Shown: positions 19,208 through 27,705 of the stretch, in pieces
Layout: each line of letters starts with the position of its first letter
Numbering within the stretch: the stretch's first letter is position 1
Source: Spinactinospora alkalitolerans
Lineage (GTDB): Bacteria > Actinomycetota > Actinomycetes > Streptosporangiales > Streptosporangiaceae
Direction of reading: 5' to 3'
Assembly (NCBI RefSeq): GCF_013408795.1
Contig: NZ_JACCCC010000001.1
Location: 5,580,001-5,644,000 of the forward strand
DNA: 64,000 nt
Translations under genes and position numbers: made by a program
Notes under the pieces: generated by a model
What the model was told of the DNA's origin: nothing
What the model saw: the letters and a program-made list of their open reading frames with translations, nothing else
The model's database searches: none

Positions 19208-20803
19208 CTACTCCTTCTCGGTGCCTGTGTCGGAAGCGGGCCGATCCCGCAGCCTGTCTCTCAGCCGGAGGCTGAGTTCGTGGAACTCCACGGCCGAGCC
19301 GGCGTTCTCGGTCTTGCCCAGTCCGCCCACCTCGACCACGGTACGTCCGTCCTCGCCGGTCCTGGCGCGCACCCAGGCGCGGCGCGGGCGCACGAACAGC
19401 GTGGCCAGCAGCCCCAGCACGGCCGCTGCGGCGGAGACCAGCGCGGGCAGTCGGCCGGGGTCGCTGTTGACCTGCATGGCGATGTAGTCGCTGTAGCCGG
19501 TGAACGTGATGATCGACCCGTCGGGCAGCTCCCAGCTCTCGCCGGGCGACAGCTCCGGCGACTCGCCGATCTCGGTCATCTGGTCGGTGTAGAGCTGGTA
19601 CACCGACTGCGAGTCGCCGCTGTCCAGGCCGAGGTCGCCCTTGAACCCGGTGAGCGTGACGACGGGGTCGCGCGGGGCCGGGAAGTCGGAGACGAGCTCC
19701 CCGTTCGGGGTCTCGGCCGCCGAGGGCAGGAAGACGCCGGTGAAGCCGAGCTGCTCGGGGGCGATGTCGGGCACCTTCACCACGCCGTCGGAGGTGAACA
19801 CGCCGTCCTCCCGGTTCAGGAAGGGCACGGGCTGGTCGAAGACGACGTTGCCGTCGGCGTCGGTGACCTCGAAGCCCGGCGCGTAGCCGTGGCCGAGCAG
19901 GTAGACCTGGGCGCCGTCCACCGACAGCGGGTGGTTGACCTCCAGCCGGTGGTCGCGCTCCGGCGCCTCGGGGGACTCCCGGTAGCTCAGCTCGGCCGTG
20001 AAGGACTCGGCCTGCCCCGCAAGATCGCCCTCCTCGATGAAGGCCGCCTCGAAGTCCTCCACCCGCAGCGAGAACGGCTGCAGGTCGCCGGCGTCGACGG
20101 CGGTGCCCGGATAGAAGGCGTCGTAGGACGGCAGGGTGTTGGCGAAGCCGTCGCCCTCGACCACCAGCATGTTGCCCCGGTAGCCGAGGAACGAGCCGAT
20201 CCCCAGCGAGACCAGCAGGGCGAGCAGCGCCAGGTGGAACACGACGTTTCCGGTCTCGCGCAGGTAGCCCTTTTCGGCGGCGACCGATTCGCCGTCGGCG
20301 TCGATCCGGTAGCCCTTGAGCACCGCCCTGGCCTGCTCCAGCGCGGTCCGCGGGCTCGCGTCGGTGCTGAAGCTCGCCGAGTAGGGCAGCCGGTCGAGGT
20401 TGCGCGGCGTCCTGGGCGGGCGGGCCCGCATGGCGCGGTAGTGCGCCGCGGCCCTGGGCAGCACGCACCCGGTCAGCGATACGAACAGCAGCAGGTAGAT
20501 CGCCGCGTACCAGGGCGAGGAGTAGACGTCGAACAGGGAGAACCGGTCCAGCCACGGCGCGAGGTCGGGGTGCTCCAGGTAGTAGTTCTGCACCTGCTCG
20601 GTGCTGACCGAGTGCTGCGGCAGGACCGACCCGGGAATGGCGCCGATGGCCAGCAGGAACAGCAGGATCAGCGCGGTGCGCATCGACGTCAGGATGCGCC
20701 AGGCCCAGCGCGCCCAGCCGAGCGCGGAGAGCGCGGGGGCCCCGGAGCCGGTGGATCCGCCGTTCGGGGACCCCTTCGATGAGGTCGTTTCGAGTGAGGT
20801 CAC
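19208..20803 (-). CDS. resB: Cytochrome c biogenesis protein ResB
   Basis: 531-residue ResB-family membrane protein, partner of CcsB in system II cytochrome c synthesis. N-terminal helices include MRTALILLFLLAIGAIPGSVLPQ near 42-64, followed by a third helix and a large extracytoplasmic domain (about 130-445, with a Trp/Gly-rich HLLxLGxG part). A last helix lies near 455 (ALVSAAAAVLGLLATLFV). The GTG at 20803 overlaps the A/T-rich junction with ccdA (2-bp gap). Order resA, ccdA, resB, ccsB with tight spacing makes one operon. Confidence 0.93.
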   Translation of the reverse strand: MTSLETTSSKGSPNGGSTGSGAPALSALGWARWAWRILTSMRTALILLFLLAIGAIPGSVLPQHSVSTEQVQNYYLEHPDLAPWLDRFSLFDVYSSPWYAAIYLLLFVSLTGCVLPRAAAHYRAMRARPPRTPRNLDRLPYSASFSTDASPRTALEQARAVLKGYRIDADGESVAAEKGYLRETGNVVFHLALLALLVSLGIGSFLGYRGNMLVVEGDGFANTLPSYDAFYPGTAVDAGDLQPFSLRVEDFEAAFIEEGDLAGQAESFTAELSYRESPEAPERDHRLEVNHPLSVDGAQVYLLGHGYAPGFEVTDADGNVVFDQPVPFLNREDGVFTSDGVVKVPDIAPEQLGFTGVFLPSAAETPNGELVSDFPAPRDPVVTLTGFKGDLGLDSGDSQSVYQLYTDQMTEIGESPELSPGESWELPDGSIITFTGYSDYIAMQVNSDPGRLPALVSAAAAVLGLLATLFVRPRRAWVRARTGEDGRTVVEVGGLGKTENAGSAVEFHELSLRLRDRLRDRPASDTGTEKE

Positions 20804-20805
20804 TG

Positions 20806-21627
20806 CTAAATCACCGTCGTGAAGTTGGCGGTCCAGCCCTGCATGATGGCCGTGATGCCGCTCCAGACACCGGTGACCAGGAGCAGGCCGACGAGCACGA
20901 GCATCGCGCCGCCGATCAGCATGACGGCGCGGTGGTGGCGCCTAATCCAGCCGAACGCGCCCAGGGCGCGCCGGTAGGCCAGTGCCGCCGCGACGAACGG
21001 CAGGCCCAGGCCGATGCAGTAGAAGAGCGACAGCAGCGCGCCGCGGCCGGCGCTGCCCTCGGTGAAGGCCAGCGACTGCACGGCGGCCAGCGTCGGGCCG
21101 ATGCACGGCGTCCAGCCGAGCCCGAACAGCACCCCCAGCAGCGGGGCGCCGGCCAGTCCGGCCCCGGGGAGCCGGTGCAGGCGGAACTCGCGGTTGAGCC
21201 CGGGGATCACCCCCATGAACGCCAGGCCCAGCAGGACGGTGACCGCGCCGAGGACGCGGGTGATGACGTCGGCGTGGTCGAGGAGCAGGCCGCCGACGCC
21301 GCCGACGAACACGCCCACGGACACGAACACCGCGGTGAACCCGGCGATGAACAGCAGGCTGCCGGCGAGCATGGTCCAGCGGCGCGCCGCCAGGGCCTCG
21401 TCGACCGACACCGCGGCCCGGGTGCCGCCACCGCCGTCACCACCGCCCTCGGCCGCGGCCGCGCGGCGGTGGGCGGCGATCTCGGCGCCGCTCATCCCCG
21501 TCACGTAGGAGAGGTAGCCCGGCACCAGCGGCAGGACGCAGGGCGACAGGAACGACACCAGCCCGGCCGCCATCGCGAGCGGGACGGCGAGGAGGAGCGA
21601 GCCCGTGAAGACGGTTTCGGCGATCAT
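20806..21627 (-). CDS. ccdA: Cytochrome c biogenesis thiol transporter CcdA
   Basis: 273-residue DsbD/CcdA-type membrane protein that carries reducing equivalents from cytoplasmic thioredoxin to ResA. Six helices and the two redox cysteines of the family are visible: [18 protein letters not shown] near 24-42 and [14 protein letters not shown] near 170. The ATG at 21627 overlaps the resA stop (ATGA). A Gly-rich loop ([15 protein letters not shown]) sits near residue 60. Confidence 0.93.
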   Translation of the reverse strand: MIAETVFTGSLLLAVPLAMAAGLVSFLSPCVLPLVPGYLSYVTGMSGAEIAAHRRAAAAEGGGDGGGGTRAAVSVDEALAARRWTMLAGSLLFIAGFTAVFVSVGVFVGGVGGLLLDHADVITRVLGAVTVLLGLAFMGVIPGLNREFRLHRLPGAGLAGAPLLGVLFGLGWTPCIGPTLAAVQSLAFTEGSAGRGALLSLFYCIGLGLPFVAAALAYRRALGAFGWIRRHHRAVMLIGGAMLVLVGLLLVTGVWSGITAIMQGWTANFTTVI

Positions 21628-22250
21628 GCCGGACCGGTGTCCCCGCCGCCCTCGTCGAGAACCGGTTCGACGAGTTCGGTCAGGTCGCTGTAGTCGGTCG
21701 CGCCGATGACGCGGGCGGCGATGCGGCCCTCGCGGTCGATCACCAGCGTGCTCGGGATGGCCTGGGGCGGCACGGTGTCGCGGAACGCCTGGGAGACCTT
21801 GCCGGGCTGGTCGTACAGGCTCGGGTAGCTGATGTCCTGGTTGCGCTCGAACGCCTCGGCCGCGGTCCGGTTGTCCTTGATGTTGATGCCGAGGAACTCC
21901 AGGCCGGCGTCCTGGTGCTCGCCGTAGACCTCCTCGAGGACGGGGGTCTCCGCGCGGCAGGGCGCACACCAGCTCGCCCAGAAGTTGAGGACGACGACGC
22001 TGCCCTCGTAGTCGGACAGGCTCACCTGCTCACCGTCGAGCGTCTCCCCGCTGACCTCGGGCGCGGCCTGGCGCTCGTCGGGCGCGAACGCGGTGCTGGC
22101 CCCGCTGCCCTCGACGTAGCGGTTGTCGGAGCCGTCGGTCTGGGCGTCGACTCCCCCGGCGCAACCGGCGAGGACCGCCGCGGCCGCCAGGGCGGCGGCG
22201 CCGCGTCGCAGTACCGAGCGCATGCGGGTGCCGGATTCGGTGAAGGGCAT
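21624..22250 (-). CDS. resA: ResA/TlpA-type thioredoxin-like lipoprotein
   Basis: 208-residue exported thiol-disulfide protein. An N-terminal signal ends in the lipobox VLAGC with C30, so it is probably lipid-anchored outside the membrane. The thioredoxin fold has the active site [14 protein letters not shown] near residues 90-103. The cis-Pro segment [14 protein letters not shown] lies near 165. It reduces apocytochrome c cysteines using electrons from CcdA, its overlapping neighbour. The ATG at 22250 was chosen because GAGG lies 9 bp upstream. A later ATG (22223) lacks an SD. Confidence 0.9.
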   Translation of the reverse strand: MPFTESGTRMRSVLRRGAAALAAAAVLAGCAGGVDAQTDGSDNRYVEGSGASTAFAPDERQAAPEVSGETLDGEQVSLSDYEGSVVVLNFWASWCAPCRAETPVLEEVYGEHQDAGLEFLGINIKDNRTAAEAFERNQDISYPSLYDQPGKVSQAFRDTVPPQAIPSTLVIDREGRIAARVIGATDYSDLTELVEPVLDEGGGDTGPA

Positions 22251-22389
22251 CGTGAAGAACCTCAAAAGAGGAGGTGAAGCAGGCAATGTGTCGATAACGA
22301 CACAGTGTAGTAGATGCCCTGCGGGCCGGGATTCAGGCCCCGTGAAAGCCGTACCGCACCCTGCGGGAGGGCCCGGCACGACGAATTTC

Positions 22390-22416
22390 GGGGCGATGGT
22401 GGAGGGCCACCGCCCC
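22390..22416 (-). terminator. Stem-loop after the small HTH gene
   Basis: GGGGCG-ATGGTGG...CCACCGCCCC forms a GC hairpin 19-45 bp past the stop of the HTH gene on the minus strand. No T-run follows, so it could be a pause or processing hairpin rather than an intrinsic terminator. Confidence 0.4.
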
Positions 22417-22434
22417 GCTGTGACGTGCCCGCGC

Positions 22435-22638
22435 TCAGCCGGCCTCTACGAACGCCTCGCGGAGGTAGTCGTGGACGGCACGCTCGGGCACCCGGTAGGA
22501 ACGCCCCACGCGGATCGCGGGGAGCACTCCCGAGTGGACCATTCGGTAGACCGTCATCTTCGAGACCCGCATGATCGTGGCCACCTCGGCCACGGTCAGG
22601 AACCTGACCTCTTCCAGAGGAGCCTTACTCCCACTCAT
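22435..22638 (-). CDS. Small helix-turn-helix DNA-binding protein (excisionase/BldC family)
   Basis: 67 residues forming one MerR/Xis-like winged helix: FLTVAEVATIMRVSKMTVYRM at 13-33, followed by HSGVLPAIRVGRSYRVPERAV. The family is widespread in actinobacteria next to the phosphatase-like gene seen here. It is not linked to any integrase in the window, so a phage excisionase role is unlikely. The ATG at 22638 has GAGG 10 bp upstream. It could be a regulator of the phosphatase-proC-acuC cluster, but that is inference. Confidence 0.8.
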   Translation of the reverse strand: MSGSKAPLEEVRFLTVAEVATIMRVSKMTVYRMVHSGVLPAIRVGRSYRVPERAVHDYLREAFVEAG

Positions 22639-22891
22639 GTTCCGACGCCCTCTTTTCCGGACGTGACCGTACTCGTCCCTGCCTGTCTCACCTCGCCGGC
22701 GCGGCCATCCCCACGTGGCCGGGCCACGCCCCATCGCCGTACCGGTGTGTCGTTCGGTAACTGGTGTCACGTCCGGTTTCAGAGTAAATCCGGGCGGACG
22801 GCTTTGAAAGGTCGGGTTTGCTGTCTCTGCAGCTACATGAGGGAAACGGGTCGCGTGAGGTTTAAGGGATGGGTATAAACGGTCCCCCGCC

Positions 22892-23689
22892 TCAGCCCAT
22901 CCCGGCCCGGCGGAGCACGTAGTCCGACAACGGACGGTAGTGATGCGGCAGGTAACCGTCGTCCAAAGGCACCGTGGTGTGCAGTTTGCCCTCGTGCTCG
23001 GCCAGGAACAGGGCCGGGTCGTTGCTGTCGGCGAACCCGATCGTCGGAATTCCCGCTTCGCCCGCCGCGCCCGCGAAACCGTGGTCGGCGATGACCAACT
23101 GCGGCCATGGCTCGTCCCGCTCGGTGAGGTCCTCCAGGATCGCCCGCATCGCGAAGGGGTGGTGGCTGTGCCGCGGACTGCTGCCGTCGGTGACCAGGCC
23201 CACCTCGTCGCGCCACACCAGCACGCGGCGCGAGGGCGGGTACTCGGTGGAGACGTCGTAGGAGTAGCCGGCCGCGGCGGTCAGGATCCGGCAGCCGCGC
23301 TCGGCCAGCGCCCGCTTCCAGCCCTGGTAGGTCTGCAGCAGGTTCTTGGGGTGCCCGGTGGCGAACAGCACCCGCTGCCCCTCGCGCGCGGCCTCGGCCA
23401 GCCGGTCGGCCACCGACTCCAGCGCGTCGACGGTGCGGTCGGGGTCGATCGTGTCGATGCCCCACAGGTAGCTCTCGTCGGCGACCACGCCGCAGCGCTT
23501 CGACATCAGGGCCAGCACGGCGCCGAACGACCACTCGTGCGTGAAGGTGAGACCGAACTGGTAGTAGGGGTCGCCTTGGACGAGCCGCCGGTAGTGCTTG
23601 AGGTTGTTCTGCCGGGGCGTGTCGACCTGGCCGGCGATGCCGGTGCGCACCAGGTGCTCGACGAGTTCCGCACGGGAGGGCGGCGTCAC
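22892..23689 (-). CDS. Phosphatase-like conserved actinobacterial protein
   Basis: 265 residues. Homologues are annotated as phosphatases in actinobacteria. The visible conserved features are FATGHPKNLLQTYQGW near 117-132, ADHGFAGAAGEAGI near 205-218, and GFADSNDPALFLAEHEGK near 222-239. His, Asp and Gly are spread over what looks like an alpha/beta hydrolase-like or HAD-like fold. I cannot assign the fold securely, and no substrate is visible. The ATG at 23689 starts at MTPPSRAEL. Lies between the small HTH gene and the acuC 3' repeat region. Confidence 0.55.
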   Translation of the reverse strand: MTPPSRAELVEHLVRTGIAGQVDTPRQNNLKHYRRLVQGDPYYQFGLTFTHEWSFGAVLALMSKRCGVVADESYLWGIDTIDPDRTVDALESVADRLAEAAREGQRVLFATGHPKNLLQTYQGWKRALAERGCRILTAAAGYSYDVSTEYPPSRRVLVWRDEVGLVTDGSSPRHSHHPFAMRAILEDLTERDEPWPQLVIADHGFAGAAGEAGIPTIGFADSNDPALFLAEHEGKLHTTVPLDDGYLPHHYRPLSDYVLRRAGMG

Positions 23690-23856
23690 CAGTAGTCCCC
23701 CTTTTCGTCAGCGAATCCGTGAATGCCGACATTCACGGATCATCGAGGCACGGTCATACCCGGTTCACGCCCCGTTCAACTCTGCCACAGTGAACGCGCT
23801 CACAGCGTCGGAGCACCCCGGGAGGGGAAACCCTCCGGGAGGCGCACGGCTGACGT

Positions 23857-23971
23857 CCGCTCACAGCGTCGGGTCGATCCCATGACACGGCAGCACCACC
23901 CAGGGGGCGACCCCCTTCGACCCCCGAGCGCGGCCCGCACCCGCTCACAGCGTCGGGTCGATCCCATGACA
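23857..23971. repeat. 31-bp echo of the acuC 3' end, 84 bp downstream of itself
   Basis: Positions 23857-23887 and 23941-23971 are identical over 31 bp. They include, on the minus strand, the last codons of acuC (CHGIDPTL), its TGA stop and a few bases after it. A third, shorter fragment (CGCTCACAGCGTCGG) lies at 23797-23811. The intervals contain GC-rich spacers. This resembles the duplicated nuoF tail. Confidence 0.85.
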
Positions 23972-25123
23972 AGGGAAGACCGCCTTGCGGGTGGCCTGGA
24001 TCGCCCGGTCCACGGGGTCGTCGGGGTCGAGGCCCTCCTCGAAGGGCGCATGGTCGGGGCTGCGCCCGTCGGTCATCGACAGCGGCGCGTGCTCACCGGT
24101 GCGCTCGAGGGCGAAGTCCCGCCAGGCCGCCGGGGTGGCGGTGTCCGGGGCGAGCGGGACGCCCGCCGCCTCGGCGAGCAGGTGCGTCCAGGCCCGCGGA
24201 ACGACCTGGACCAGCTCGTAACCGCCGCCGCCCAGCAGCACCCAGCGCCCGCCGGCCGTCTCCTTGGCGAGCCGGTGCAGCGCGGCGTAGGTCTGGCGCT
24301 GGCCGTCGAGGCTCAGCATGAGGTTGGCGAGCGGGTCGAGCGCGTGCGTGTCGCAGCCCTGCTGGGTCACCAGCACCTCGGGCTGGAACTCGTGCAGCAG
24401 CGGCGGCACGACCGCGTGGAAGGCGCGCAGCCACATCCGGTCGTTGGTGCCCGCGGGCAGGGCCACGTTGACGGCGTAGCCCTCGGCGTTGGGCCCGCCG
24501 GTCTCGTCGGGGCGGCCGGTGCCGGGGAACAGGGTCAGCGGCGACTCGTGCAGGCTGATCGTGAGCACCCGCGGGTCGTCGTAGAACATCGTCTGCACGC
24601 CGTCGCCGTGGTGCACGTCGACGTCGACGTAGGCGACCCGCTTGGCGCCCTGCTCCAGCAGCCAGGCGACGGCCAGCGCCGCGTCGTTGTAGACGCAGAA
24701 GCCCCAGGCGCTCTTGGGCATGGAGTGGTGCAGTCCGCCCGCGATGTTGGCGGCGTGCTCGGCCTCGCCGTTCCACACCGCGCTCGCGGCGGCGACCGAG
24801 GCCCCCGAGATCAGCGCCGCGGCGTCGTGCATGTGCGGGAACACCGGGTTGTCCGGGGTGCCCAGGCAGTAGGGGTCGTCGGGCACCAGCGTGCTGCCGG
24901 CGCGCTTCACCGCGGCGATGTAGCCGGGGTCGTGGATGAGCTCCAGGAGGTCGTCGCCCGCCGGTTCCACGTCGGCGAACGAGACGCCCGGCGCGTCGAA
25001 GACGCCGAGCTCCCTGGCCAGTGCCATCGTGAGCTCCACCCGGACCGGCGCGAGCGGGTGCTGCGGACCGAAGTTGTAGGTCGTCAGCGCCTCGTCCCAC
25101 GCCACGCGCAGTGAACAGCCCAT
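23945..25123 (-). CDS. acuC: AcuC-type class I histone-deacetylase family protein
   Basis: 392 residues, histone-deacetylase fold with a Zn site. Visible motifs: ISLHESPLTLFPGTGRPDETGG near residues 180-199, VDVDVHHGDGVQTMFYDDPRVLT near 158-180 (the DVDVHHGDG tyrosine/His core), and ALLPGLHHSMPKSAW-like segments. AcuC deacetylates acetyl-CoA synthetase in other bacteria, giving control of acetate use. Start ATG 25123 has GGGAGGGCGC just upstream and fits the family length. It lies between the phosphatase-like gene and proC. Its 3' end is duplicated downstream. Confidence 0.85.
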   Translation of the reverse strand: MGCSLRVAWDEALTTYNFGPQHPLAPVRVELTMALARELGVFDAPGVSFADVEPAGDDLLELIHDPGYIAAVKRAGSTLVPDDPYCLGTPDNPVFPHMHDAAALISGASVAAASAVWNGEAEHAANIAGGLHHSMPKSAWGFCVYNDAALAVAWLLEQGAKRVAYVDVDVHHGDGVQTMFYDDPRVLTISLHESPLTLFPGTGRPDETGGPNAEGYAVNVALPAGTNDRMWLRAFHAVVPPLLHEFQPEVLVTQQGCDTHALDPLANLMLSLDGQRQTYAALHRLAKETAGGRWVLLGGGGYELVQVVPRAWTHLLAEAAGVPLAPDTATPAAWRDFALERTGEHAPLSMTDGRSPDHAPFEEGLDPDDPVDRAIQATRKAVFPCHGIDPTL

Positions 25124-25207
25124 GCGCCCTCCCGACGGTGTTGTGTCCACCACCACACATTAACCAAACCGGACGGATGCGGGCGCTGCCGGGTGCGGGG
25201 TGGGCAC

Positions 25208-26002
25208 CTACCCCTCCGACAGCTCGCGGCTGCGGTCGCGGGCGGCCTCGATGGCGTCGGTGAACGCCGTGCGGACGCCGTGGCGCTCCAGCTCCCGGAC
25301 CGCCGCGGACGTGGTGCCGCCGGGCGAGCTGACCGCCTCGCGCAGCACGACCGGGTGCTCCCCGGATTCGCGCAGCATCGTGGCCGAGCCGACGATGGTC
25401 TGGGTGACCAGCTTCTCCGCCGTCTCCCGCGGCATGCCCATGAGGACGCCGGCCTCGATCATGGTCTCGGCGATGAAGTAGAAGTAGGCCGGTCCGCTGC
25501 CCGAGAGGGCGGTGACGGTGTCCATGTGCCGCTCCGGCACCCGCAGCACCTCGCCGACCGTGCTCAGCAGCCTCTCGGCGCGGTCGAGGTGCTCGTCGGC
25601 GGCGTAGTGGCCCGCGGCGACGGCGGTCATGCCCCGGCCGACGAGGGCCGGGGTGTTGGGCATGGCGCGGACGACCGGGACGCTGCCGGACAGGTGCTTC
25701 TCCAGCACGGACGTGGTGATGCCCGCCGCCACGGAGACCACCAGCCGGTCGGCGGTGAGCTTGGGGCCGATGTCGTCGAGCAGACCGATCATGTCCTGCG
25801 GCTTCAGCGCGAGGATGAGGGTGTCGGCCCGCTCCGCCGCGGAACCGGCGGGGACGACCTCGACGCCGTAGCGGGCGCGCAGCTCCTGCGCGTGCTCGTG
25901 GCGGGGCTCGGTGACGAGCACGTCGGCCGGATCGTGTCCCGTGCTCAGCAGTCCGGCGAGCAGGGCCTCGCCCATCTTTCCGGCGCCAATGATCGCGATC
26001 AA
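25208..26002 (-). CDS. proC: Pyrroline-5-carboxylate reductase
   Basis: NADPH-dependent last step of proline synthesis, 264 residues. N-terminal nucleotide motif MIAIIGAGKMGEALLAGLL at 1-19. The family motif TALSGSGPAYFYFIAETMIEAGV lies near 165-188, and SPGGTT near 230. Ends with a short basic/acidic tail (RDRSRELSEG). ATG at 26002 is preceded by GGAGGA. Together with the upstream proline dehydrogenase it forms a proline metabolic pair. Confidence 0.95.
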   Translation of the reverse strand: MIAIIGAGKMGEALLAGLLSTGHDPADVLVTEPRHEHAQELRARYGVEVVPAGSAAERADTLILALKPQDMIGLLDDIGPKLTADRLVVSVAAGITTSVLEKHLSGSVPVVRAMPNTPALVGRGMTAVAAGHYAADEHLDRAERLLSTVGEVLRVPERHMDTVTALSGSGPAYFYFIAETMIEAGVLMGMPRETAEKLVTQTIVGSATMLRESGEHPVVLREAVSSPGGTTSAAVRELERHGVRTAFTDAIEAARDRSRELSEG

Positions 26003-26080
26003 GGTCAGTCCTCCTCCGGGGCTGCTACCACGGTATCGGTTCGCGGCGGGTCGGCACGCGGGCGGAGGGCGGGGCCTCGG

Positions 26081-27013
26081 TCAGGATCGGCTGACCAGCG
26101 ACCGGGCGGCGAAGGCCAGGTTCGCCGGGCGCTCGGCGAGCCGGCGGGCGAGGTAGCCGTACCAGTCGCGGCCGTAGGGGACGTAGACGCGGACCCTGGC
26201 GCCGAGGTCGACGAGGCGGAGCTGCTCGTCGGGGCGGACCCCGTAGAGCATCTGGTACTCGAACTCCTCGGTGGAGCGGTGGGCGAGCGCGGCCAGCGTC
26301 CCGGCGATCTCGATCAGGCGGGGGTCGTGGGTGGCGACCATCGGGAGGGCCGGGCCGGTCATGAGGCGGCGCAGCGCGCGGACGTAGGCGGCGTCGACGT
26401 CGCGGCGGTCGGTGTGGGCGCTGCCCGGATCGGGGGCGTAGGCACCCTTGCACAGCCGGATGCGGGCTCCCGGCCGGGCCATGGCGGCGAGGTCGCCCTC
26501 GGTGCGGCGCAGGTAGGACTGGAGCACGCAGCCGAGCCACGGGAAGTCGCCGCGCAGGCCGTTGACGATCCGCAGCGTGGCGGGGACGGCGTCCTCGGCC
26601 TCCATGTCGACGGTGACGGTGGTCCCGGCGTCCCGGGCCGCGGCGCAGATCCGGGCGATGTTGGCCGCCGCCAGCGACTCGCCCTCGGCGCCCAGCCCGA
26701 GCCCGACGGCGGTGGGCTTCACCGAGACCTCGGCCGCCGGGGTGAGCCCCTCTTCGGCGAGGCGCTCCAGCAGCCGGACGTAGCCGCGGGTGACGCCGGT
26801 GGCCTGCTCGGGGTGGAGGGTGTCCTCGCCGAGGTGGTCGATCGAGGCGAGCAGTCCCCGGCCGGTCAGGTCGCGCACCGCCGCGACGACGGAGTCGGCG
26901 TCCTCCCCGGCGACGAAGCGGTTGACGACGCCGCGCGTGACGCCCGAGCCGGAGACGAGGGACCGCAGCCGGTCACTCCTCGCGACCGAGAGCACGGTTC
27001 GCCGGAAGACCAT
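26081..27013 (-). CDS. Proline dehydrogenase (PutB-type, monofunctional)
   Basis: FAD enzyme oxidising proline to pyrroline-5-carboxylate, 310 residues as in other monofunctional bacterial enzymes. Conserved features: DHLGEDTLHPEQA near residue 57, KPTAVGLGL near 95, MEAEDAVPATLRIVNGL near 130, RLCKGAYAPDP near 190, ATHDPRLIEI near 230, and the C-terminal YGRDWYGYLARRLAERPAN that sets the substrate pocket. The ATG at 27013 has GAGGAGCGACGCG before it. Longer in-frame translation upstream is spurious. The enzyme sits 78 bp before proC on the same strand. Confidence 0.9.
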   Translation of the reverse strand: MVFRRTVLSVARSDRLRSLVSGSGVTRGVVNRFVAGEDADSVVAAVRDLTGRGLLASIDHLGEDTLHPEQATGVTRGYVRLLERLAEEGLTPAAEVSVKPTAVGLGLGAEGESLAAANIARICAAARDAGTTVTVDMEAEDAVPATLRIVNGLRGDFPWLGCVLQSYLRRTEGDLAAMARPGARIRLCKGAYAPDPGSAHTDRRDVDAAYVRALRRLMTGPALPMVATHDPRLIEIAGTLAALAHRSTEEFEYQMLYGVRPDEQLRLVDLGARVRVYVPYGRDWYGYLARRLAERPANLAFAARSLVSRS

Positions 27014-27199
27014 CGCGTCGCTCCTCGCCTGGCGCTGGGATTGCCCCGCTGGCCCCGACCCTACCGGTCCGGACCCGCGCGCGACGGGGTCCGACCGGGC
27101 CGGGCACGGTGGTTCTCCGAGCACGCGGCGGCAGGGCCGCGAGCCCCGATTCCTCTTCCGGGGCGCGGGGCTCCCGGTCCGGGGCGAAGGCTCCGCCTC

Positions 27200-27367
27200 C
27201 TACCCGCCGCCTTCTTCGTCGCCGATCATGCCCGCGATCTTGTCACGGAGCTCCAGAGAGGTCTCACGTACCCGACCGAGCCAGAACTCGCGGTCGTCCG
27301 TTGCCGAGATCAGTTCATCGAGGAGGGCGGTCAAGGCGTCGCGCTCCGCGGGGGTCAGCGGACTCAC
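27200..27367 (-). CDS. Small acidic protein of unknown function (55 residues)
   Basis: Read from the GTG at 27367: VSPLTPAERDALTALLDELI and then SATDDREFWLGRVRETSLEL, ending DEEGGG. It is an alpha-helical, acidic mini-protein with no match I recognise. The GTG overlaps the stop of the neighbouring upstream mini-gene (GTGA), so the two are coupled. The pair diverges from the HTH/DUF5753 regulator at 27706. This arrangement recalls the WhiJ/BldB/AbaA-like accessory clusters of Streptomyces, but the correspondence is only positional. Confidence 0.55.
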   Translation of the reverse strand: MSPLTPAERDALTALLDELISATDDREFWLGRVRETSLELRDKIAGMIGDEEGGG

Positions 27368-27531
27368 GAGGCGGCTCCGGTCAGCACTCGCAGGGCGTTC
27401 CGCTGCCGCCGGGCGAAGGAGGCGGCACGGCGCACGTCGGCTTCCCGCTGCCGTCGCTCGTGGGCGATCAGGTAGGGCCGGATCATCGACGCCTGCCGGG
27501 CGTGCCGGGGTTGGTAGCGTGGGTTCGTCAT
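27364..27531 (-). CDS. Small basic protein of unknown function (55 residues)
   Basis: MTNPRYQPRHARQASMIRPYLI and onward, Arg-rich, ending RVLTGAAS. The ATG at 27531 has GGGAGAG 4-5 bp upstream. The stop overlaps the GTG of the acidic mini-gene by 4 bp. The basic/acidic pair could be a complex, such as a toxin-antitoxin or anti-factor pair. That is a guess from charge and coupling only. The region upstream is shared with the divergent regulator. Confidence 0.55.
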   Translation of the reverse strand: MTNPRYQPRHARQASMIRPYLIAHERRQREADVRRAASFARRQRNALRVLTGAAS

Positions 27532-27668
27532 CAGCTCTCCCGTAGCTGGTGGCCGCGCCCCGGGACTGTTACCGCAGTCGCCGGGGCTTCTGTCTGTTGA
27601 CCAGCGTTCCGGACCGTTCGGCGACGTTCCATGAGTTGCACACAACCGTGAGGCTTTTGTACATCCCA

Positions 27669-27693
27669 GTACTAGACAGGGTCTGCCTAGTAC
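27669..27693. promoter_or_regulatory. Operator-like palindrome in front of the HTH/DUF5753 regulator
   Basis: Arms GTACTAGACAG and CTGCCTAGTAC are complementary except for one base, with a 3-bp spacer (25 bp in all). They lie 13-37 bp before the regulator ATG and in the shared divergent region. Autoregulation by the regulator is plausible but not shown. Confidence 0.5.
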
Positions 27694-27705
27694 ATACTCG
27701 GATTC

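Noticed and set aside
22435-22638. Phage excisionase with a nearby attachment site
   Set aside because: No integrase, tRNA or att-like repeat nearby; the family is common as a chromosomal regulator.
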